Part shown: one piece after another, positions 12,761-21,778 of the stretch
Layout of the letters: each line of letters begins with the position of its first letter
Position numbering within the stretch: the stretch's first letter is position 1
Source: Myxococcales bacterium
GTDB lineage: Bacteria > Myxococcota > Polyangia > Nannocystales > Nannocystaceae
Reading direction: 5' to 3'
Length of the DNA stretch: 64,000 nt
Assembly: GCA_016793465.1 (NCBI GenBank)
Contig: JAEUJW010000037.1
Location: 1-64,000, forward strand
Notes under the pieces: generated by a model
Seen by the model: the letters and a program-made list of their open reading frames with translations, nothing else
Told to the model about the DNA's origin: nothing
The model's database searches: none
Made by a program: the position numbers and the translations under genes

Positions 12761-13207
12761 CTACGGGACGCCGAACTCGCGGCAGGCCGGGACGAAGTTC
12801 TCGTTCTTGTGGCTCGAGCGGCTGAGCTTGTAGAGCGCGAAGCGCTGCAGCGGGGCGAGGCCGGCCCACTGCGGCTGGGTCAGCGTGACGCCCTCCTCCG
12901 CGGCCTTGCTCGCGACCTCCGCGGGGACGCGCGTGGTGTCGGCCCACGCCGGGTCGGCCTCGATCGGCAGGCGCGCGGGACGCTGGCCCATGCGGCGCTC
13001 GACCAGCGCGTCGACGGCCTCGGCGAAGCGCTCGACGGGCTCGTCGATGTGCCCGAGGACCTCGCTGCGCTGCTCCGGGCCGAGCTTGACCCACTCCTTC
13101 AGCGACATCTTGATCCCGCACTGATCGAGGCGGTGTCGCACGACCATGGGGATGCATCGGAGGTCGGTCTGGAAGTCGCGCTCGAACTTGAAGAGGCCGT
13201 CGGACAC
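12761..13207 (-). CDS. Nitrate reductase associated protein family (Nitr_red_assoc)
   Basis: The 148-residue product starts SDGLFKFERDFQTDLRCIPMVVRHRLDQCGIKMSLKEW. This is the conserved N-terminus of the Nitr_red_assoc family, small proteins found beside nitrate reductase or formate dehydrogenase genes and without a proven biochemical role. It is probably the first gene of the formate dehydrogenase operon, 27 bp upstream of fdhD. GTG 13207 is chosen: the conserved N-terminus follows immediately, and a TACCAT element stands 7 nt upstream. The frame continues upstream for over 500 codons only as shadow of the VWA gene. Confidence 0.8.
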   Translation of the reverse strand: MSDGLFKFERDFQTDLRCIPMVVRHRLDQCGIKMSLKEWVKLGPEQRSEVLGHIDEPVERFAEAVDALVERRMGQRPARLPIEADPAWADTTRVPAEVASKAAEEGVTLTQPQWAGLAPLQRFALYKLSRSSHKNENFVPACREFGVP

Positions 13208-13214
13208 GCCCGCG

Positions 13215-13220
13215 ATGGTA
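13215..13220 (-). promoter_or_regulatory. -10-like TACCAT of the formate dehydrogenase operon
   Basis: On the minus strand TACCAT (13220-13215) is followed by 7 nt and then GTG 13207. No Shine-Dalgarno sequence separates them, so a leaderless message is likely. Confidence 0.45.
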
Positions 13221-13348
13221 TCAGAGGCGCGCGGCGAGGGCAGCGCTCGCGCCTGGCGCCGCGGACGCGGGCCGGCTTCCCGCCTCCCGGCGCTTCTGTG
13301 ACGGGGTCGCCGTGAGCTCGGGTCGATGCGTCGCGGGCCGAGTCCGCG

Positions 13349-13354
13349 GACAAT
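13349..13354 (+). promoter_or_regulatory. -10-like GACAAT before the VWA gene
   Basis: GACAAT lies 6 nt before ATG 13361, and no ribosome binding site is seen. The same hexamer occurs before the CoA-transferase gene at 36342, there with a well-spaced -35. Confidence 0.35.
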
Positions 13355-13360
13355 CGCGGG

Positions 13361-15625
13361 ATGCGTCGTGTCACCTGGCTGCGTTCGTGGCGGCGGCTCG
13401 CCGTCCAGGCGGGTCTGCTCGCCGGACTCTCGCTGGCGTTCGTCGGCCCGCGGCCGCGGCTCGGGGCGGTCCCGCCGCCGGACTGCCAGCCCGAGGCGAC
13501 GTGCGGCTTCAAGAAGCCGCTGCTGCTGTTCCTGCTCGACTACTCGACGTCGATGAACGCGCCGCTGGACTGCGGCCTGTCGCGCTGGCAGGGCGCGGTG
13601 AAGGCGGTGCAGACCACCTTCTACGCCAACAACGGGTTCGTCGCCTCGCACTTCGTGGTCGGGCTCATGCGCTTCGGGCACGACCCGGATCCGCAGGCCG
13701 CGGGCACGCCGATCCCCGGCGACACCTCGGGGCTGCGCGACGGCTTCAAGCTCGACCACGGGTTTTATGACCCGGCCGCGCCGAACAAGCCGTTCTTCGG
13801 CTGCGAGCAGAGCGACGCGCTCGACGCGGCGCTGGCGGCGATCCCGGCGCCGCTGAGCGGCGAGCCGGTCGGCATCGAGTCGTGGACGCGCGGGGCCCTG
13901 CAGCGCGCGCGCGCCTACTTCAACGTCACGCGCTTCGACCACCCGGGCGACGAGGACCGCCTGCGCTCGATCGTGATGATCACCGACGGGCCGTGGACCG
14001 ATCAGAAGGGCGCGCAGCAGCTCGCGCCGGCGGCCGAGGACCCGGCGCCGGTCGCCGCGGCGCTGTTCGACCAGGACGGCGTCCCGCTGCACGTGATCAC
14101 CCTCGGCGAGGCCGCGGGGCAGCCGTTCGCCGACGCGCTGGCGGCCAGCGGCGGCACCGGCGTGGCGGTCGCGGCGGACAGCTCGGTCACGCTCGCGGAC
14201 GCCATGGACGCCGCCGTGTCCGACGTCGGCGCGCAGCAGGTGGTGCCCGCGTGCGCGCCGAAGCTGCCGCGCGTGATGGTCCTGCTCGACGCCTCGTCGT
14301 CGATGCTCAACCTCCAGGGCGGCGCCGTGCGGGCGCCGATCGGTCAGGGCGGCTGGGAGAGTGCCCGCGACAGCCTCGCCGGGGACTTCGCGGGGGTGCT
14401 GCTCGCGGAGACGGCGAACGGCCGGGCCGAGGAGCTCGGGCTGTTCGGGCTGGCGGTGTTCGGCGGCGCTCAGCCCGACGAGTCGGAGGTGCTCGTGCAG
14501 TACGGCCCCTGCCACCGCGAGAACTTCGAGTGGGCCCTCGACCCCGCGAGCTCGTGCGTGGCGCCCGGCTGCAACGACCCCTACGACGAGGCGCCGATCG
14601 TCTGGACGTACCGGGACGGGTCGATGGTCGGGCCGCTGTTCGCGGAGGCGACGCTCAGCCACGTGCCGCTGTGCAACCCGGGCTCGCCGCCGAACAAGGG
14701 CTGCTTCGGCTCCGGCACGGCCACGCACCTCGGGCTGCTCGCGGTCCAGGCCAACCTCGCGGCCTACAAGGCGGCGTGCGCCGAGCCGCAGGCGCCGCTG
14801 CCGTGCGACGGCGACACGAAGTTCGTCAACGTGCTGATCACCGACGGGCTGCCGAACTCGACGATGGCGCAGTACTCGGCGCCGCTGGTCGCGATGTTCG
14901 ACGCGGGCGTGACGACCCACGTGATCGGCCTCGGCGACGGCGTCGACACGCCGCAGGCGATCGCCGCCTTGAACGACATGGCGGCCAAGGGCTCCGGCGG
15001 GCAGCTGCAGTACCGCGACGCCAACAACCAGCTCCAGCTGCAGGCGGCGCTGGCCGACATCGTCGAGGGCGCGCTCGTCCCGCTGGATCCGTGCTGCAAG
15101 GTCCTCGCCTGCGAGACGCCGTTCCCCGTCACGGCGGAGCCCGACCCGCTGCCGCCCGAGCCCACGATCGGCTGCAGCGAGGGCGACTCGTCGTCGTCGT
15201 CATCATCGACCGGCGGATCGTCCACGGGCGCGTCGAGCGGCGACCCGGGCGGCGACTCGTCGTCGGGCACGGACACCGACGCGACGACGCAGCCGGCGAC
15301 GCTCACCGAGGTGACGCCCTCGACGTCGAGCGGGGGCGAGACGAGCGGCGCGAGCGAGTCGTCGGGCGACTCGGCGAGCGTTTCACTCGCGGACCCGACG
15401 ACGACGGACGCGCCGGAGCCCGAGCCGACGACGACGACGCCGACGCCGACGAGCGACGGGCCTCCTCCCGCGAGCGGCGAGGCGGGCGACGCCGCGAGCA
15501 CCGCCGGCGAGCCGCCGAGCGCCGACGACGGCTGCGGCTGCCGCGCGCGCAGGGACGGAGCGGCGCCGCTGGCCGTGCTGCTGCTCGCGCTCCGGCGGCG
15601 GTCCCGACGCGAGCGCGCGTGGTGA
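13361..15625 (+). CDS. Surface-anchored protein with two von Willebrand A domains and MYXO-CTERM-like tail
   Basis: The 754-residue protein has an Arg-rich N-terminal signal peptide (about 1-36). A first VWA domain has the MIDAS motif LLDYSTSM (D60-S62-S64). A second begins near residue 305 with VLLDASSSM. Each continues with Asp-containing strands such as MITDGPW and LITDGLPN. After about residue 605 comes a Ser/Thr/Asp/Pro-rich linker of about 110 residues. The end is DDGCGCRARR, a hydrophobic stretch (PLAVLLLAL) and an Arg cluster, the layout of the MYXO-CTERM sorting signal. VWA domains bind metal and protein ligands, so adhesion or surface assembly is plausible. It is transcribed divergently from the formate dehydrogenase operon and converges with the haem operon. 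Confidence 0.85.
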   Translation: MRRVTWLRSWRRLAVQAGLLAGLSLAFVGPRPRLGAVPPPDCQPEATCGFKKPLLLFLLDYSTSMNAPLDCGLSRWQGAVKAVQTTFYANNGFVASHFVVGLMRFGHDPDPQAAGTPIPGDTSGLRDGFKLDHGFYDPAAPNKPFFGCEQSDALDAALAAIPAPLSGEPVGIESWTRGALQRARAYFNVTRFDHPGDEDRLRSIVMITDGPWTDQKGAQQLAPAAEDPAPVAAALFDQDGVPLHVITLGEAAGQPFADALAASGGTGVAVAADSSVTLADAMDAAVSDVGAQQVVPACAPKLPRVMVLLDASSSMLNLQGGAVRAPIGQGGWESARDSLAGDFAGVLLAETANGRAEELGLFGLAVFGGAQPDESEVLVQYGPCHRENFEWALDPASSCVAPGCNDPYDEAPIVWTYRDGSMVGPLFAEATLSHVPLCNPGSPPNKGCFGSGTATHLGLLAVQANLAAYKAACAEPQAPLPCDGDTKFVNVLITDGLPNSTMAQYSAPLVAMFDAGVTTHVIGLGDGVDTPQAIAALNDMAAKGSGGQLQYRDANNQLQLQAALADIVEGALVPLDPCCKVLACETPFPVTAEPDPLPPEPTIGCSEGDSSSSSSSTGGSSTGASSGDPGGDSSSGTDTDATTQPATLTEVTPSTSSGGETSGASESSGDSASVSLADPTTTDAPEPEPTTTTPTPTSDGPPPASGEAGDAASTAGEPPSADDGCGCRARRDGAAPLAVLLLALRRRSRRERAW

Positions 15626-15643
15626 CGTGTTCACCGGACCTGA

Positions 15644-16234
15644 TCAGGGGATCTCGGCCCAGCGGAAGCTGACGAACCCGGGCGTGCCGGCGTCGTCGTA
15701 GTAGCCCTGCATCTCGACTTTGTAGTGATTGCCCTCGGGGGTGCGGACCACGTAGATCCGGCCGGGCGCGGGCGCGAGGGTGTGGTCGACGGGGTTGTAG
15801 GCGAACCACTCGTCGAAGGCGTAGCCGGGGGTGATGTCGGCCATCTCGCCGCCGACGCCGGGGTCGCCGGCGGCGTCCTCTCTGTACCCGTCGGTCGGGG
15901 CTGCGGTGACGGCGTCGAAGCTGGTGCCGTCGAGCACGGCGACCGCGGCTCCGCCGTCGCCGCTGGTGCCGCCGTTGGTCTTGATGTTGAAGCGCAGGGC
16001 GCCGAGGTCCCAGGCGGCGTCGCTCATCTCGACGTGCTCGCCGGACTCGAGGTCGAAGTGGGTCCACTCGGACTCGGAGCTGGCGTCGAGCACGGTGACG
16101 AAGCTGCCGTCGCCCCGGTCCTCGGTCCGGGCGGGGCCGTCCTGGGGGGCGCCGTCGTCGTCGCCGGCGTCCGTGGTGGTGGCGCAGGCGGCGAGCAGCA
16201 GCGGGAGGATGAATGCGAGGCGGCGGTTCTTCAT
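15644..16234 (-). CDS. HmuY-family haem-binding lipoprotein (last gene of haem operon)
   Basis: The 196-residue lipoprotein has the signal peptide LPLLLAAC (Cys17), a short acidic linker, and a beta-rich domain of the HmuY type. That domain has WTHFDLESGEHVEMSDAAWDLGALRFNIKTNGGTSG, an ITPGYAFDEWFAYNP segment, a YKVEMQGYYDD strand and a final FRWAEI. HmuY proteins capture haem at the cell surface and pass it to a TonB-dependent receptor. Its start overlaps the receptor stop by 4 bp (16231-16234), so it is translated with the receptor. A second, longer HmuY-like protein is encoded at 19868-20713. Confidence 0.82.
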   Translation of the reverse strand: MKNRRLAFILPLLLAACATTTDAGDDDGAPQDGPARTEDRGDGSFVTVLDASSESEWTHFDLESGEHVEMSDAAWDLGALRFNIKTNGGTSGDGGAAVAVLDGTSFDAVTAAPTDGYREDAAGDPGVGGEMADITPGYAFDEWFAYNPVDHTLAPAPGRIYVVRTPEGNHYKVEMQGYYDDAGTPGFVSFRWAEIP

Positions 16235-18261
16235 GGGCGGGTCCTCTTTCTTCGCGGCAGGTCGGGGCGGAGGCGGGTCATCAGACCGCCGTAGAACATG
16301 CGGGGGATCAGCGGCAGGTAAGCGGCGTCGCCGGCATTCAATAAATTGTCGACGCCGGCGAATATGGTGAGTCGGCCCTTTAATAATTCCTGGGCGAGGC
16401 GGAGATCGAGGCTGGCGTAGGGGGCGACGCGGATGTCGTCCTCGACGCCGTCGCCGTCTTCGTCGCCGAAGAAATACTGCTGGCCGTGGATCCCGCCGCG
16501 CAGCTGGGCCGAGGTGCCGGAGCGCGGGTGCTTCCAGCGCACGCGGGCGAGGGCCTGGTGGAGCGGGCGGCCGGGCAGCGGGCGCCGCTGCGCGCGGTCG
16601 AGGGTGCGATTGAGCGTGTAGCCGAGCTCGGCGTCGACGCCTCCGGCGAGCTGCAGCGAGAGGACGGCCTCGAGGCCGTGGCTGCGGGCGCTGCCGACGT
16701 TGATGTAATGAAACACGTTGTCGCCGCCGAGCGTGAGGGTGTTGGCGTCGAGGGCGATGAGGTCGCGGAGGTCGTGGTGGAAATAATCGACGGACAGCTG
16801 GCGGCCCTCGCCGAAGCGCCAGGCGACGCCTGCGGTGGCGCTGCGGGCGGTCTCGGCGCGCAGGTCGGGGTTGCCGGCGACGCGGTAGCCGGCGGCGGGG
16901 TTGGCGAAGCTGAGGTAGAGCTCGCGGAACGAGGGGGCGCGGAAGCCGAGGCCGGCGCTGGCGCGAATTGTCAAATCCTCGAAGGGGTCGACGCGCAGGG
17001 CCAGGCGCGGCGATCCGTAGCCGCCGAACTGGCTGTCGAGGTCGAGGCGGGCGCCGGGCACGAGCACGACGAGCGGCTTTAATGCGACCTTCCACTCGTC
17101 CTGGGCGTAGAGCGCGAAGCGCTGGCGGGCGCTCTGGCCGGACTCGAGGCGGGGGGTGTCGAGGTGTTCGAACTGGCCCTCGATGCCGGCGGAGAACAGG
17201 TGGCGGCGGGCGATCATATGATCGTACTGCGCGCCGATCTGGCCGAGGGTGTCGCGCGTCCTTTGAAACTGATCGAGGGCGTCGGACTTGCGCTGGTCGA
17301 GCGTGTAATCGTCGGAGAAGTGGGCGACGTGGCCCATGAGGCGCAGGCGGGCGGGCGCGGACCAGTGGATCTCGGGGACCAGGGTCAGCGAGGCGGTGTT
17401 TGTCAGATTGCGGCGGTCGAACACGGCGCCGGCGCCGTTGCTGTCGATGCCGCGGGAGTCGCGGCGCTGGACGTCGGAGTGGACCCCCACGAGGAACATG
17501 CGGCTGGCGCGGAACTCGGTGCGCTGGGCGGCGTGCACGGTGTCGTGGGCGTTGCCCGTGGTCGATACATCGGACTTGTCGCGGTCGAAGCCGGCCGTGT
17601 GCGACCAGCTGCCGCTCCAGCGGGTGCTCCAGCGGCCGCGCGCGCCGCCGATCGTCGCCGCGAGGTCCGCCGTTTTGAACGACCCGTAGCGGGCTCTGGC
17701 GTCGACCTCGAGCGGGCGGGTCGACTTGCGGGTGATGATGTTAATTACGCCAGCGATCGCGTCGGCGCCGTAGAGCGAGGAGCCCGGGCCCTTGACGATC
17801 TCGATCTGGGCGATGTCCTCGACGGGGAAGCGGCTGAGGTCGATGACGCCGCCGACGCGGCCCGTCGCGCGCAGGCCGTCGACCAATATTAAGACGTATT
17901 TGGAGTCGAGGCCTTGCATCTGCACGCCGACGCCGCCGGCGCCGGCGAAGCTGCGCAGGACCTGGAGGCCGGGCTGCTCCTCGAGCACGCCGGCGAGGGT
18001 CTCGGCGCCGGTGGCCTCGATGGCGGCGCGGTCGATCACGCGGGTCGAGACGGCGACGTCGCCGACGGCTTGCTCGGTGCGGGCGGCGGTGACGACGATC
18101 GTGCGGCGATCGGTCGGCAGGGTCATGACGCGCGGGCGCGCGGGACGTCTTTTATTGACAGTGTCGTTGTTGATTCTTTGATTGGCCGGGCGCGACGGAG
18201 CCGGCGCGGCCGCGGGGGGCGGCGCGGCGAGCAGTCCGTAGGCGAGGAGCGCGGCCATCAT
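16231..18261 (-). CDS. TonB-dependent haem/siderophore receptor
   Basis: The 676-residue outer-membrane receptor has a signal peptide (MMAALLAYGLLAAPPPAAA) and a plug domain. The plug contains VVTAARTEQAVGDVAV (TonB-box-like), GLQVLRSFAGAGGVGVQMQGLDSKYVLILVDG and the conserved GPGSSLYGADAIAGVINIIT. A beta-barrel of alternating aromatic strands follows, with DEWKVALKPL, GFRAPSFRELYLSFANPAAGYRVAGNPDLRAE and a final strand near LIPRMFYGGLMTRL. The FRAP and NPDL-like blocks are typical of haem receptors. ATG 18261 overlaps the upstream peptidase stop as ATGA, so translation is coupled. Several A/T-only codon runs (NIIT, ELLKGR, NLLN, LILV) interrupt its GC-rich sequence. Confidence 0.92.
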   Translation of the reverse strand: MMAALLAYGLLAAPPPAAAPAPSRPANQRINNDTVNKRRPARPRVMTLPTDRRTIVVTAARTEQAVGDVAVSTRVIDRAAIEATGAETLAGVLEEQPGLQVLRSFAGAGGVGVQMQGLDSKYVLILVDGLRATGRVGGVIDLSRFPVEDIAQIEIVKGPGSSLYGADAIAGVINIITRKSTRPLEVDARARYGSFKTADLAATIGGARGRWSTRWSGSWSHTAGFDRDKSDVSTTGNAHDTVHAAQRTEFRASRMFLVGVHSDVQRRDSRGIDSNGAGAVFDRRNLTNTASLTLVPEIHWSAPARLRLMGHVAHFSDDYTLDQRKSDALDQFQRTRDTLGQIGAQYDHMIARRHLFSAGIEGQFEHLDTPRLESGQSARQRFALYAQDEWKVALKPLVVLVPGARLDLDSQFGGYGSPRLALRVDPFEDLTIRASAGLGFRAPSFRELYLSFANPAAGYRVAGNPDLRAETARSATAGVAWRFGEGRQLSVDYFHHDLRDLIALDANTLTLGGDNVFHYINVGSARSHGLEAVLSLQLAGGVDAELGYTLNRTLDRAQRRPLPGRPLHQALARVRWKHPRSGTSAQLRGGIHGQQYFFGDEDGDGVEDDIRVAPYASLDLRLAQELLKGRLTIFAGVDNLLNAGDAAYLPLIPRMFYGGLMTRLRPDLPRRKRTRP

Positions 18262-19871
18262 CGGGTCGGGTCGGCTGGAGCGGGAATCTTGTGCGGGTCG
18301 GAATTCGTGGCGGCCATGTCGGCGGAGGGTTCGATGTGCCCTGCCCTTCGGGTCATGTCGGCGGACTGGCCGCTGGCCGCCCTCCCGGGCTGTTTGGCAG
18401 GGTGTTTGCGGCGACGGACGAGGGCGCCCAGGAGCAGCACGAGCGGCGGTGATGTCGGGGTCGTGCGGCAGCTCGAGCAGCCGGCGGCGCCGTCCATCTC
18501 CGGGTCGGTGGCGGTCGGGTCGGTGTCGGCGGCGGCCGCGTCGGTCGAGTCGGTCGTGCCGGTGTCGCCTTCGCTCGTGTCGCCCTCGCTGTCCGCGGCG
18601 AGGGGTTCGACGCAGGTCAGGGCTTCGCGCTCGGCGGCGGTGCAGAGGTGGGCGCGCAGGACCTCGTCGGCGAGCGAGGGGTTGGCGACGGACAGCCAGT
18701 AGCCGCCGGGCGGGAGGTCGCCGAGGCTGCGCGCGCCCGCTTCGTCGCCTCGCCACGCGAGCAGCGCGGCGGACACGGGGCCGTCGGCGGCGCCGTCGTC
18801 GACCTGGTGGAGCGCGAGCTCGAGGCCGGGGGCGGCGGCGGCGAGGGCGAACCACAGGTCGCCGCCGGGGTGGTCGATCAGGTAGTAGCGGGACGACAGC
18901 GGATAGAAGCGCTCGTCGTCGTCGAGGGCCGCGCCGGACTGCTCGGCGGTGATACCTATTAATGATTCGGCGTAGGGGTGACCGAGCTCGGGGTTCGCGC
19001 GCGGGCCGGTCGCCAGGTTGGCGGCAGTGAACTCGAGCCAGGCGGCGGCGAGGCTGTCGTCGCGGGCGGTGAGCTCGTCGGTCAGGGTCTCGAGGGGTTC
19101 GCGCTCGTCGGCGGCGGACAGCATCGCGTCGATCAGCGCGGGGTCGTGGCGGCGCGTGAGAAAGTCCCACCACAGCGCCGAGCCGTAGGCGAACGCGGGG
19201 ACAGGGCCTGCGGGCGGTTTAAAAATCGAGCGGCCGGTGTCGGCGAGGTAACCGTCGCACAGGCGCAGGAAGTCGCGCGAGTCGGGGCGGAGCTGGCGCT
19301 CGGCCCAGGTCGCGGTGCCCTCCGAGAAGTACAGCGGGAGGTCGGCGGCGTAGGCGGCCTGGACCGCGTGGAAGCCCTCGTGCGAGGCCACGGTGTCGAC
19401 GGCCTCTGCCGTGCTGGCGTAGGCGTAGCCGGCGAAGTCGTTCTCGATCACGAGGTAGCCGGCGCAGCGGACCGGGGCGAGCGTGCAGGCGTCGACGCCG
19501 AACAGGCCGTCGGCGTTGCCGGCGAAGTCGACGAGGTAGATGTCGAGGGCCGGGCTGCCGCCGAGCTCGAGCTCGACCTCGGCCTCGGTCAGCGGCGGGC
19601 GCAGGCCGAGGTCGTCGCGGAAGCGGGCGAGCGCCTCGGCGGTGGTCGCGGCGACGAGGGCGACGTAGTCGGGCGCGCCGTCGGCGTCGGCGTCGGCGAG
19701 CCGCGTCGCGTTGGGGCCGGCGACGCTGTAGTGCACGCGCAGCGCGTCGCCGAGGTCGTGGGTCGCGAGCTGGTCCTCGGGGTCGAACGACCACGGGCCG
19801 CCCGCGGTCGGGCGCGCGGCCGTCACCGACGAACTCACGAGCCACGCCGCGGCGAGCGCGAGGTGGTTCAC
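18258..19871 (-). CDS. Secreted putative zinc metallopeptidase inside the haem operon
   Basis: The 537-residue protein begins with a signal peptide (VNHLALAAAWLVSSSVTAA). It carries HExxH in SHEGFHAVQ (His164, Glu165, His168), with Glu184 in YFSEGTATWAE as a likely third zinc ligand, as in gluzincin-type peptidases. This resembles the myxobacterial MXAN_6640-type putative metalloproteases. A linker of Asp/Thr repeats (about 430-460) leads to AAGCSSCR, a hydrophobic stretch (PPLVLLLGALV) and RRRK, a MYXO-CTERM-like anchor. Unusually, about 38 further residues follow the Arg cluster. The GTG start (19871) overlaps the upstream hmuY stop by 4 bp, and the stop overlaps the receptor start by 4 bp. 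Degradation of haem proteins at the surface is an inference from this position. Confidence 0.78.
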   Translation of the reverse strand: MNHLALAAAWLVSSSVTAARPTAGGPWSFDPEDQLATHDLGDALRVHYSVAGPNATRLADADADGAPDYVALVAATTAEALARFRDDLGLRPPLTEAEVELELGGSPALDIYLVDFAGNADGLFGVDACTLAPVRCAGYLVIENDFAGYAYASTAEAVDTVASHEGFHAVQAAYAADLPLYFSEGTATWAERQLRPDSRDFLRLCDGYLADTGRSIFKPPAGPVPAFAYGSALWWDFLTRRHDPALIDAMLSAADEREPLETLTDELTARDDSLAAAWLEFTAANLATGPRANPELGHPYAESLIGITAEQSGAALDDDERFYPLSSRYYLIDHPGGDLWFALAAAAPGLELALHQVDDGAADGPVSAALLAWRGDEAGARSLGDLPPGGYWLSVANPSLADEVLRAHLCTAAEREALTCVEPLAADSEGDTSEGDTGTTDSTDAAAADTDPTATDPEMDGAAGCSSCRTTPTSPPLVLLLGALVRRRKHPAKQPGRAASGQSADMTRRAGHIEPSADMAATNSDPHKIPAPADPTR

Positions 19872-20713
19872 GGCAGGAAGCTCCAGCGCCAGGTCATGAT
19901 CGCCGAGCCGGTGCCCATGGCGCCGCTCGTGTTGCAGGCGTCCTGGCCCTCCTGATAGTAGGCCTCGATCACGAGCTTCAGGTGGCGGCCGTCGGCCAGG
20001 CGCACCGCGAACGGGACGTTCGTGGTGGTGACGCAGCCGGTGTAGCCCCACCAGCGCTTCATGCGAAAGTCGGGGTTGCCCGGCAGGCCGGAGCCGTCCT
20101 CGATCAGCGCGCAGGCGTCGTCGTAGTAGCGCTCGACGGCGAAGGCGTCGGCGGCCGGGGCGGCGGCGACGTCGGCGTAGGCGCCGCCGAGCTCGGCGAC
20201 GGCGACGCACGAGCCGCCCGAGGTGCCGCTGTTGACGCGGACGCCGTAGCGCTTGGCGGCGATGTCCCACGCGGCGCTGTCGATCGCCGACACGTCGTCG
20301 AGGTCGACGCGGGTGAGGCCGTCGTCGCCGAAGCGCAGGTAGACCCAGGGGTTCATGGCCGCGCCCATGGTGCCGCCGGCGGAGGCGTCGACCGTCGAGA
20401 CCCAGTCGTCGCCGTCGCGGGTGTTGGCGACGGCGACGGCGCTGATCTTGTCGTCCTGCAGCGAGAGGTCCTGGACGGCCGCGTCGGCGCAGGGGACCGG
20501 GACGAGGGCGCAGCTGCCGGGCGGCGGCTCATCGGTGGGGTCATCGGTGTCGGCGCCGGAGGCGTCGCCCGACGTCCGGCCGCTGGTGTCGCCGGGCTCG
20601 TCGGTGTCGCCGGTGTCGCCCGGTTCGCCGGTGGCGTCGCCGGTGTCATCGCCGGACGAACCGCAGGCCGTGAGGAGGGAGACGGTGAAGAGGGACAGCT
20701 GGATGCTTCGCAT
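19868..20713 (-). CDS. HmuY-family haem-binding lipoprotein with acidic linker
   Basis: The 281-residue lipoprotein has lipobox LLTAC (Cys17) and a Gly/Asp/Thr/Glu-rich linker (about 18-68). The HmuY-like domain shows WVYLRFGDDGLTRVDLDDVSAIDSAAWDIAAKRYGVRVNSGTSGG, then YYDDACALIEDG, KRWWGYTGC, LKLVIEAYYQEG and a final MTWRWSFLP. The SAAWD...RVNSGTSG block matches the shorter paralogue at 15644-16234. The start has GGAG 9 nt upstream and is 6 bp from the hmuS stop. The role is haem capture at the cell surface. Confidence 0.8.
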   Translation of the reverse strand: MRSIQLSLFTVSLLTACGSSGDDTGDATGEPGDTGDTDEPGDTSGRTSGDASGADTDDPTDEPPPGSCALVPVPCADAAVQDLSLQDDKISAVAVANTRDGDDWVSTVDASAGGTMGAAMNPWVYLRFGDDGLTRVDLDDVSAIDSAAWDIAAKRYGVRVNSGTSGGSCVAVAELGGAYADVAAAPAADAFAVERYYDDACALIEDGSGLPGNPDFRMKRWWGYTGCVTTTNVPFAVRLADGRHLKLVIEAYYQEGQDACNTSGAMGTGSAIMTWRWSFLP

Positions 20714-20719
20714 GTCTGG

Positions 20720-21778
20720 TTACTCCGTGGCGCCGAGGTCGGGGAGGTCGTCGAGGGCGTCGCGCCAGGCGGCGAGCTCGGGGGCGCCAGGCTTGCGCTC
20801 GCCGAACACGAGGGCGATCGTGCCGCCGTCGGCGTCGAACAGCTCGAGCGAGGAGACGACGCCGTCGCTGGTCGGCTTGCGCACGACCCAGGCCTGGTCG
20901 ACGCGGTCGCGGCGCAGGTGGAGGTTGAAGCCGGGGTCGAGCACGTTGATCCACGAGCCCATGGGGGCGATGCGCGCGACCGGTCCGGTGTGGATCTGAA
21001 TACAGCCGGGGTTGCCGACGAAGACCATGATCGGCAGGGCGAGGCCGGCGGCGACCGGCAGCAGGCGGTCGAGCGCGTCGACGGCGACGCGGCGCGCGTG
21101 GCCCTCGGGGGCGTGGCGCATGGCCTGCAGGCGCGAGACCTCGAGGCGGCGGAGGAGGCCGAAGAACTCGTGGGTGTCGCGCATGGCCAGCCAGGCGGCG
21201 CGCAGGGCCGGGCCGTCGATGTGGGCGTCGGGCCGCTCGGGCGCGGGCGCGGGGCGGACCGAGGGCGTGAAGCCGGGGCGCTGATCGTCGGCGCGGAAGA
21301 TGGCGACGAGCTTGTCCCACTCGCCGCGGTCGGTCGCCTCGCGCGCGTGGATCTTGTGGATCGCCTCGCCGTACTCGTCGAAGAACTGCAGGCTGCGCGC
21401 GCCGTCCTCATCGACGGCGAAGCCGTGGTGCCAGCGGTTCAAGAACAGGCGCAGGTCGATGGGCCCGCCGAGCACGAGGCCGTGGCTGCCGGTGAACGAG
21501 GGCGTGCGGTACTCGCCGACCTTCTCGTGCACGGCGTGCTCGTTGCGGGTCAGGGCCATGACCTCGCCGAGCAGCGGGGCGCGGCGCAGGACGCCCTGCC
21601 AGTCGTCGACGAGGCGCGTGGTGGTGGCGCCGACCGCCGTCGCGCGCAGGGCGGCCTCGGGCACGCCGAGGCGGGCGGCGGCGTCGCGGATGCGCAGCCT
21701 GGGCTCGGCGGCGCGGAGGTCGGCCCACGCGCGCGGGAGGTCGTGGGTGTCGGGCACTGAGATCACGGCGTGGTCCAT
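20720..21778 (-). CDS. hmuS: Haem-degrading/haem-carrier protein of the HmuS/HemS family
   Basis: The 352-residue cytoplasmic protein shows the duplicated HemS fold. N-terminal half: VMALTRNEHAVHEKVGEYRTP, then LRLFLNRWHHGFAVDEDGARSLQFFDEYGEAIHKIH. C-terminal half: IMVFVGNPGCIQIHTGPVARIAPMGSWINVLDPGFNLHLRRDRVDQAWVVRKPTSDGVVSSLELFDADG. HemS/HmuS proteins receive imported haem and release iron or deliver haem to an oxygenase. The start ATG 21778 lies inside the 3' end of hmuV (16-bp overlap). The length is as expected for the family. Confidence 0.95.
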   Translation of the reverse strand: MDHAVISVPDTHDLPRAWADLRAAEPRLRIRDAAARLGVPEAALRATAVGATTTRLVDDWQGVLRRAPLLGEVMALTRNEHAVHEKVGEYRTPSFTGSHGLVLGGPIDLRLFLNRWHHGFAVDEDGARSLQFFDEYGEAIHKIHAREATDRGEWDKLVAIFRADDQRPGFTPSVRPAPAPERPDAHIDGPALRAAWLAMRDTHEFFGLLRRLEVSRLQAMRHAPEGHARRVAVDALDRLLPVAAGLALPIMVFVGNPGCIQIHTGPVARIAPMGSWINVLDPGFNLHLRRDRVDQAWVVRKPTSDGVVSSLELFDADGGTIALVFGERKPGAPELAAWRDALDDLPDLGATE

